Below, in pieces: positions 37,066 through 42,568 of a stretch of DNA of 42,568 nt. The first letter of the stretch is position 1, and each line of letters opens with the position of its first letter. The notes beneath the pieces were generated by a model that worked only from the letters and a program-made list of their open reading frames with translations, made no database searches and had not been told where the DNA came from. The DNA comes from a virus: the IMG/VR virus record IMGVR_UViG_3300047550_000557, positions 1 through 42,568 of that record. The stretch is one strand, 5' to 3'. The position numbers and the translations under genes were made by a program.

Positions 37066-38484
37066 CTACTTCTTTGGAATACGTACTTTCGTTCCTGACC
37101 AAATCATTGCACCCTGCTTATATTTCTTTTTCTTCATGATTTCAGGGTTTGCTTCACGAATTGCTGCAAGTGTTGTTTGGTTTGCCTTAGCAATTCCAGA
37201 AAGGGTGTCACCTTTCTTAACGGTATACGTGCTACCGCCAGCTCCAACAGTTGTTGCAGGTGCTGGAGTGCGACCTTTTGCCATAGCTTCTTTCTTAACG
37301 CTATAGTCTTTACCAATTGGTTTAGGTGCAGTAGCTTTTCTTGCGCCTGCTGGTTGCTTTGTTAAAGCTCTTAATACTGGTTCACCTAATAGTGATGCAG
37401 CAGTAACTGCTAAACCAACACGACCAGTAACAGCTTTACCAGCTAGACGTGCTGCTCCTTTAAGGAAACCAGCTTTGCCAGCTTTCTTTGCGCCTTCTTT
37501 AGCAACTGTAGCTACAGCGCCTTTAGGACGAATAGCAACTGCTTTACTGGTAGATGGTTTAACTGCAGCTTTCTTTACAGCTGCTTTCTTTTGTATAAAC
37601 TTAGCTGGTTTAGCACCTTTAGATGCTTTTTCTGGCTGAGCAGTTGTAATGTTATATGTAGGTGTTTTTACTTTTTCACCTAATGCGTTTGCTGCTCTAT
37701 TGCTTGCTCCTGGCATACGCTTTTTAACTGCTTCACCTTTTGCGGTTAACTTAGTTTCTACCTTAGAGGCTTTAGCAGCTTTAGCTTTTTCAGTATCAGC
37801 TTTGGTAATTACAATTTTTTTGCCAGCAGTTGGTTTATTAGCTGACCAGTTTTTACGTTCTGCTGGAGTCATTGACTTCCATGCTGCTTTATTAGCAGCA
37901 GATTTTTCAGCACGAGTCATTTTTCCAGAAAGCGGAGTTCCTGGTACATTAACTGGTTTCTTTAATGACTTTACCATTGACTGCTTAGGCGCTTCTGGTT
38001 TAGCTGGGCGCTTACGCTCTTTAATAGTTGCTGCAGCAGCCTTCTTTACAGGACGGCTAAGTGGCTTTTCTTTTGGAGCAGACTGCAATAAGCCAGGTGC
38101 TGGCTTGCCTTTACGTGCAGCTTTAGCTGCTTCGTTTCTTGCTTTAACATCAGCTTCTTTAGCAGCCATACGCTTATCGCGAGCTGTTTGTTTTTCAGTA
38201 TCTGTTTCCTCGCGAAACTTACGCAAAGCAGCTTGACGCTCGCGTGCAATACGCTCTCTGGCAGTTTCATCAGGCTTTACTTGAATCTTGTTGCCTCTAT
38301 CATCAGTGATGTAGCGACCTTTAGATTCTTTTGAAATCTCCTTGAAAACTTCACGGTCTTCAGCAGAATACTTTGCCATGGGGTCACGGCGTGCTGCTTT
38401 AGTCTTACCAGAAAACGCTTCTTTAGCAGCAGGTCTTGCTGCTCTTTTCGCTTGGCGATACTTTTTTGGTGTCTTCTTCGCCAT
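37066..38484 (-). CDS. very basic protein with C-terminal LysM domain, 472 aa
   Basis: Most of it is a Lys/Ala-rich repetitive helix resembling histone-like tails (KEAFSGKTKAARRDPMAKYS, PKEKPLSRPVKKAAAATIKE). Residues about 415-472 are a LysM domain: STYTVKKGDTLSGIAKANQT, TLAAIREANPEI and WSGTKVRIPKK. The LysM would bind peptidoglycan; the basic stretch could bind packaged DNA. The combination fits a virion protein that contacts the cell wall during DNA entry. Confidence 0.75.
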   Translation of the reverse strand: MAKKTPKKYRQAKRAARPAAKEAFSGKTKAARRDPMAKYSAEDREVFKEISKESKGRYITDDRGNKIQVKPDETARERIARERQAALRKFREETDTEKQTARDKRMAAKEADVKARNEAAKAARKGKPAPGLLQSAPKEKPLSRPVKKAAAATIKERKRPAKPEAPKQSMVKSLKKPVNVPGTPLSGKMTRAEKSAANKAAWKSMTPAERKNWSANKPTAGKKIVITKADTEKAKAAKASKVETKLTAKGEAVKKRMPGASNRAANALGEKVKTPTYNITTAQPEKASKGAKPAKFIQKKAAVKKAAVKPSTSKAVAIRPKGAVATVAKEGAKKAGKAGFLKGAARLAGKAVTGRVGLAVTAASLLGEPVLRALTKQPAGARKATAPKPIGKDYSVKKEAMAKGRTPAPATTVGAGGSTYTVKKGDTLSGIAKANQTTLAAIREANPEIMKKKKYKQGAMIWSGTKVRIPKK

Positions 38485-38494
38485 TTAGTTTTCC

Positions 38495-38647
38495 TTACTT
38501 AAGCTTGTTCTTGTTGCCCTTGATACCTTTTGGTGTTGGGGCTTTTGCTACCTGACCAAGTCCAACGCCCTTGCCACCATTCTTCTTGCCCTGGTGTCCT
38601 GGGTGTACTGGAGCCTTAGCAGCTTTTCCTTGCTTTCCAAATGCCAT
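38495..38647 (-). CDS. small Gly/Lys-rich protein, 50 aa
   Basis: The frame MAFGKQGKAAKAPVHPGHQG to GIKGNKNKLK* starts after GGAGAAATAG. All Gly, Lys, Pro and Ala, no hydrophobic core; a basic linker or DNA-binding peptide. Between portal and LysM gene. Confidence 0.6.
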   Translation of the reverse strand: MAFGKQGKAAKAPVHPGHQGKKNGGKGVGLGQVAKAPTPKGIKGNKNKLK

Positions 38648-38659
38648 TTCTATTTCTCC

Positions 38660-40423
38660 TTATGCTGGGATTTGACGAGTTACTCGACCTGCGAGAACTG
38701 GATTACCTGAACCAGTTAGACCTGCTAGCAGTTCCTGCATTGCTGGTCTACCGCCCTGCTGCATCTGTGGCATACCGCCACCCATGCCCATAGGCTCTTC
38801 TGGTTGCGCCATTTCTGGTGCTTGTCCTTCTGTTTGTGGTGCTGGTTCTGGCTTGAACGCTTTGGCTACCGCATTTTCAAGCGGTGTACCTTTCTTGCGT
38901 TCATCAATAACAGTTGCCATTTTTTCAACAAGTGACATCGGGTCTTGACCTTGCGAAACCATTTGAGGTATTGCTTGTGCAAGTGATGATATAGAAGCTT
39001 TAAGGCTATCTCTCATCTCTTCGATATCAATTGCTCGCTCTTCTTCTCCAGCATTGAGCGAAATCGGTAGATTGCGACGTAGCATTCCTCGTGAGATTAG
39101 CTTGTCGCCACGTGCTTGTAGACCCCATACCAATGCACGGTTAGGGTCAAGTCCAGCCATCAAGCCATATTCAACTGTTACTCCGTAGTTGCCGTTGATA
39201 TCGCTTGATGGTTTGTATTTTAATTTGTATGGAACACCATTGGCGGTTGCAGATACTTCGCGAGATACTTCAGCAAAGTACGCTTCATCGGTAGCGAATG
39301 CCATTGAGATAGCTTCACCGATTGCTTCACCAAGGATTGATTGAATAACTTTGATTTGTGAATCGAATCCAGCCATAAGTGCCTTGACACCTTGACCAGT
39401 AACGATAGAACCCTCTGCTTGACCTGCACGTGCTTGCGGGAAGCGGGTTCCTAACTTCATTTCATCTGCGAGAACATTGTTCTCGGCAAATGCAAACTGT
39501 GGTACGTCTAGGTTTACACGACGTATTTTCTCAGGACTGTTCGAACGAATGACCGAATCTGGACCAACGGATAGCTGAGTAACATCAGTGGGAAGAGCAA
39601 GAGGAGCTTCAACAGACTTTTGCACAGCCTCCATAGTAAGTAGGGCAAGACGCGCCTTTGCTGCGTACACTGGCAGAACATCATCGAATGAGCCTCGGAC
39701 TTCGCCGTCAAGCGAAGGACGCTGAGCAATCGCAACTGGGACTCGACCGATTTTGTTTGGTGCTTCGGCAAGTACAACACCTCCACGTTCTGGAATGAAC
39801 ATAACGCTACGGCGCTTATCAGTCCAACGTACTACTTCAAGTAATTGGTTCTCATCAGTACGGTGACCGAATGCGTTTGCTTGCAGAATCTTGTCTGCGA
39901 CTTCAGGGAACTTGGCTGCTAAATCGCCAGCCTTGCGATAGTAAGAACGGCAGTAAACAGATACTTCCCCGAATCTGTCCATGTCATAATACGCACCCAT
40001 GGAATTCTCAACATGGATATGCGGTCTTTTTTCTTTGAAGTTTGGTTCAATACGGAATGCACAGAAACCGTATGTTCCAAGCTGGTCTGCGCCACGCAGT
40101 AGCTCTGTACCAAGTCTGGAAGATGCGACGTAGTAATTCGCAATCTTAGTTCTCTTATCAGCCTTGGTGCGCTGGGAATCATCAAGTGATGAATCACCAG
40201 CTGCTGTTATGGTAGGTAGTACACCTGCCTGCTCAGCAACATCGCGGGCAACCACATCAATCAGGTTGGCGATAATAGGCTTTGACCATGTTCCCTCTGG
40301 GAACAGACCACGGAATACCTGGTCGGCATTGCCAGCACGTACCATGGCAACGTCGCGCATACGCTTGTCGCGTTCTGCATTACGAGCTTTTAATTGCTCA
40401 TATGCTTGTACAAGTTCTCTCAT
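38660..40423 (-). CDS. portal protein, 587 aa
   Basis: A portal-type layout: helical N-terminus (ELVQAYEQLKARNAERDKRM), ASSRLGTELLRGADQLGTYG, wing strands (FCAFRIEPNFKEKRPHIHVE, VEVVRWTDKRRSV-like), stem helices (DEMKLGTRFPQARAGQAEGS, VTGQGVKALMAGFDSQIKVI) and a Met/Gln-rich tail (GMGGGMPQMQQGG). It would form the dodecameric channel for DNA packaging. ATG 40423 is chosen; a GTG at 40429 overlapping the TerL stop is possible. Confidence 0.85.
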   Translation of the reverse strand: MRELVQAYEQLKARNAERDKRMRDVAMVRAGNADQVFRGLFPEGTWSKPIIANLIDVVARDVAEQAGVLPTITAAGDSSLDDSQRTKADKRTKIANYYVASSRLGTELLRGADQLGTYGFCAFRIEPNFKEKRPHIHVENSMGAYYDMDRFGEVSVYCRSYYRKAGDLAAKFPEVADKILQANAFGHRTDENQLLEVVRWTDKRRSVMFIPERGGVVLAEAPNKIGRVPVAIAQRPSLDGEVRGSFDDVLPVYAAKARLALLTMEAVQKSVEAPLALPTDVTQLSVGPDSVIRSNSPEKIRRVNLDVPQFAFAENNVLADEMKLGTRFPQARAGQAEGSIVTGQGVKALMAGFDSQIKVIQSILGEAIGEAISMAFATDEAYFAEVSREVSATANGVPYKLKYKPSSDINGNYGVTVEYGLMAGLDPNRALVWGLQARGDKLISRGMLRRNLPISLNAGEEERAIDIEEMRDSLKASISSLAQAIPQMVSQGQDPMSLVEKMATVIDERKKGTPLENAVAKAFKPEPAPQTEGQAPEMAQPEEPMGMGGGMPQMQQGGRPAMQELLAGLTGSGNPVLAGRVTRQIPA

Positions 40424-40425
40424 TA

Positions 40426-42372
40426 TCACAATCTCGCTATTCGCTGGGCAGCAGCTAAATCATCTAGGTTAACAATGTACCTGTCATCAATCGCCTTGCG
40501 CGGAGTGAATTCATTACTTAAGAAGTTGGGTACATTGGTCGCTGTTAGTAGAACGTCACGAGCTACAATTTCGCAGAACCAAAGCGCCATGACAGCGTCC
40601 ATCTTTAGTTTCTTGCCTTGTACTCCTGGTTGCCAAACAACCAATTGTTCTATCAGCTTCTTTACATGTTCGTTTCGTGAAGAGTCTGGTAACTCAATCA
40701 TGTTGTCACCAGCATGCTTCAGGTTGTTGTTATTGCCATCGCGTTTAACGATAGTGCCAAACAACGGAGCCAGAGAAGCTACACCAAACTCTGGGTCTTG
40801 TTTATTATTACCTGTGTAGTGTGGGCGGTAGTTAATACCGCGAGTTGACAAGAAGTTTCTAATCTCCTCGTCCTGGGTCAAGAAAAGCTGGAAAGCATTT
40901 GACTCAACGATAACGGTATGCGGTTTATACGCATCGGTCCATTCCCGAATCAAAGAGCGAATCGCTGCAGGTGTGGGGCTGCTCATGACGTGAACGTCCA
41001 TGACATAGCGCTTGTGTGTTCTGCGGTCGACTGCGTAAGCAACTGCTGCGGTGTCACCAGACATCGCGGGGTCAATACCAATAATGCGATAAAAGTTCTG
41101 AGCATTATCAGGATGACCAGCAGCGCCTGCAACCAGCGCACCCGATTTTCTCATTCCGTTTACTGCGCCTCTAACGCACATCGGGTCGAAGATTGCATTC
41201 TCTGCGATATCGAGATTCTGGTAAACCAAAGACCATTTGGATGGACCAGCCTCGTTACGGACCGCAGTAAGACGCGGTCCTGTCCATCGGTCAAAGTAGC
41301 CATTCTCATCTGGGGTATCATCCTCAGTGAGCGGTTGCTCTGATTTACCCCAAAGAGTTTTCCAGTCTTTAGGGTCATCTGCGTACTCAAGTACGGCAGG
41401 CATGGACAAATATGACCACGGTACGATTCCGTCCGTGTAGTGCTGTGGGTTACGAAGTTCTTTATATAAGTCGGTAGCAGAAACGCGAGTACCTACCACA
41501 AGAAGCTGACCGCCTCCAGGCGGTAGACGAGAAGCAACTTCTTGCCTAATCCATTCTTGCTGCTTAGCCCACTCTCCAGCGTTAGAGAGAGTGACCACGT
41601 CGTCAAGTACGATTAAATCAGCACGAGCACCGTAGACTTGACCGCCCATACCAATAGCTTCAATGGTTGGGTCTTTAGCATCTGATTCGCGGACATCCGC
41701 TCCCAGATAAATCTTGTTTGCCGACCACATGTCGGCTGTAGCTTTGTAACCATCGGCAGGACCAAAGGCTGCTTGTAGGTCTGCGTACCGAGGATGAGTC
41801 AGGCGTTGCTTGATAGCGTATAAGAACTTCTTTGCCTGCTCTTGGGTCTTAGAGATAACGATGACATTGATGTTGGGATTTTTTACCACACGGTAAGTCA
41901 CGTAGTTAATCGTGATGGTCATGGTCTTGGCATGGTTTGGTGGAACATTTACCAAGAGGCGGGAGAGTCCCGCCGACCCTTTTTCGTAAGTCATCGCTTG
42001 GTGTATCCAGCGAGGTTCCTTACCTTCCAACATATCGACCACATTGAGCATATGGTCCCAAACTTTGGCTCCCAGGTATTTCTCAGAAAAGCTCGCGAAG
42101 TCGTTTAGACCAGAGCGAGCGTCTTCAGCCAGGTCTTGAGTTCTAAACCGAGCATTATCTATATAGGCAGCGAAGCCTTCAGCTTCGCGCCTCTGGGTGT
42201 CATACCAAGAACGACTACGACCAACAACCTTTAGTCCGTCGGCTATTGTGCGCCCTTGGCGCACCAGGTCAATCAATTCTTTTCTGGCTTCTTCTGGGGT
42301 TAAATTTCTTTCCAAGTCATCTCCAGGGTCTGTAGGGGTCCACAGGGGTCTGGACAAAGGTATCCCCACCAA
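40426..42372 (-). CDS. terminase large subunit with N-terminal HTH-like part, 648 aa
   Basis: ATPase motifs: Walker A NVPPNHAKTM (142-151), Walker B LIVLDD (253-258). Nuclease motifs: IIGIDPAMSGD (Asp 434), VIVESNAF (Glu 490) and KMDAVMALWF (Asp 592). Residues 25-70 (TPEEARKELIDLVRQGRTIA, DGLKVVGRSRSWYDTQRREA) resemble the DNA-binding helix-turn-helix of small terminase subunits, which is otherwise not found here. The start is TTG 42372 or GTG 42369; no ATG or strong ribosome site exists. First late gene. Confidence 0.88.
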   Translation of the reverse strand: MVGIPLSRPLWTPTDPGDDLERNLTPEEARKELIDLVRQGRTIADGLKVVGRSRSWYDTQRREAEGFAAYIDNARFRTQDLAEDARSGLNDFASFSEKYLGAKVWDHMLNVVDMLEGKEPRWIHQAMTYEKGSAGLSRLLVNVPPNHAKTMTITINYVTYRVVKNPNINVIVISKTQEQAKKFLYAIKQRLTHPRYADLQAAFGPADGYKATADMWSANKIYLGADVRESDAKDPTIEAIGMGGQVYGARADLIVLDDVVTLSNAGEWAKQQEWIRQEVASRLPPGGGQLLVVGTRVSATDLYKELRNPQHYTDGIVPWSYLSMPAVLEYADDPKDWKTLWGKSEQPLTEDDTPDENGYFDRWTGPRLTAVRNEAGPSKWSLVYQNLDIAENAIFDPMCVRGAVNGMRKSGALVAGAAGHPDNAQNFYRIIGIDPAMSGDTAAVAYAVDRRTHKRYVMDVHVMSSPTPAAIRSLIREWTDAYKPHTVIVESNAFQLFLTQDEEIRNFLSTRGINYRPHYTGNNKQDPEFGVASLAPLFGTIVKRDGNNNNLKHAGDNMIELPDSSRNEHVKKLIEQLVVWQPGVQGKKLKMDAVMALWFCEIVARDVLLTATNVPNFLSNEFTPRKAIDDRYIVNLDDLAAAQRIARL

Positions 42373-42568
42373 AGCATATAAGTTATCTCGGCAGGCATTT
42401 AGCCTGCCGTTTACGGCTCAGTGGAACTTCGCCGTTACACTTATATAGGGGGCTAGAGCATCGGCGTGTTTCAAGGGGTAAACCCAAACTTTTTTTATTT
42501 ATTTATAAAAGTCCTGGTCAGAGCCTACTTCTGGTGAAAATATTTTAGGAGATAGTGGGGGGTGGGAG
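42373..42568. promoter_or_regulatory. leader of the late operon and right end of the genome
   Basis: 196 bases without a gene. An 8-bp hairpin (42389-42409, CGGCAGGC/GCCTGCCG) precedes TerL. Farther out are TATATA (42442-42447) and TTTCAA (42469-42474), read on the minus strand as a possible TATATA box and TTGAAA with a 21-base gap, too long for a standard promoter. The end GTGGGGGGTGGGAG matches the G-rich start of the window and could be the cos/terminus region. Confidence 0.5.

Noticed and set aside
37649-38236. Plus-strand frame of 195 codons
   Set aside because: Opposite the Lys/Ala-rich LysM protein; composition explained by that gene.
42389-42409. 8-bp hairpin before the terminase as a terminator
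   Set aside because: It lacks a T-run on either strand and sits in the leader of the late operon, so it is better read as a leader structure.
1-42568. CRISPR array
   Set aside because: The repeats seen are isolated hairpins or codon repeats, not evenly spaced identical repeats with spacers.
1-42568. tRNA genes
   Set aside because: No acceptor-stem/T-loop combination could be recognised by eye; a covariance search would be needed to exclude them.

Overview
The window looks like a complete or nearly complete genome of a tailed phage (about 42.6 kb) infecting an actinobacterium of moderate GC, perhaps a freshwater lineage. A WhiB-type regulator with all four cysteines and the GxWGG turn (11399-11659) is the main host clue. 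A moderate base composition and many structural proteins of aquatic-phage type agree with this, but the exact host is inference. A terminase, portal, capsid, internal virion proteins and tail fibres are present with no tape-measure gene, so a podovirus-like short-tailed virion is most likely. I see no integrase, no DNA polymerase and no tRNA gene.

Layout. (1) 1-735: G-rich left end, an intrinsic terminator, one leftward gene and a repeat-rich control region. (2) 736-6772: a rightward early operon of about 20 small overlapping genes, mostly unknown, including a GP88-like Cys protein and a DUF932 protein, ending in a terminator buried in the convergent gene. (3) 6759-14387: a leftward replication, recombination and regulation block. 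It holds a Fe-S exonuclease in two pieces, a RecA/DnaB-type ATPase, two further PD-(D/E)XK nucleases, WhiB, a secreted transglycosylase, a primase in two pieces around a proteasome-like hydrolase, a nucleotide-modification-associated protein, endonuclease VII, a sigma-like factor, an FmdB zinc ribbon and a glycosyltransferase. (4) 14388-14680: a 97-base spacer, one small rightward gene and a bidirectional terminator. (5) 14684-42372: the leftward late operon. In transcription order it runs TerL, portal, small basic proteins, a LysM protein, three or four internal virion proteins, scaffold, capsid, a cluster of tiny genes, a tail connector, tail fibres, holins, M15 endolysin, a large tail protein and a small last gene.

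How it works together (inference): the sigma-like factor and WhiB would redirect host transcription. The primase, RecA-like ATPase and nucleases would adapt host replication and recombination for the phage. The late operon builds and releases the virion.

The most unusual signal is structural rather than genic. The early region is packed with short perfect inverted repeats (stems of 7-9 bp, loops of 3-5), about one per 300 bases in 668-6435, where chance predicts about one in the whole stretch. Three intergenic copies, plus one inside a gene, share a flanking consensus with compensating stem changes and look like a phage-specific control element. Other points of interest are two enzymes split into separate genes around an unrelated insert gene, a 16-residue Cys/Lys peptide gene, and three tandem related fibre proteins.
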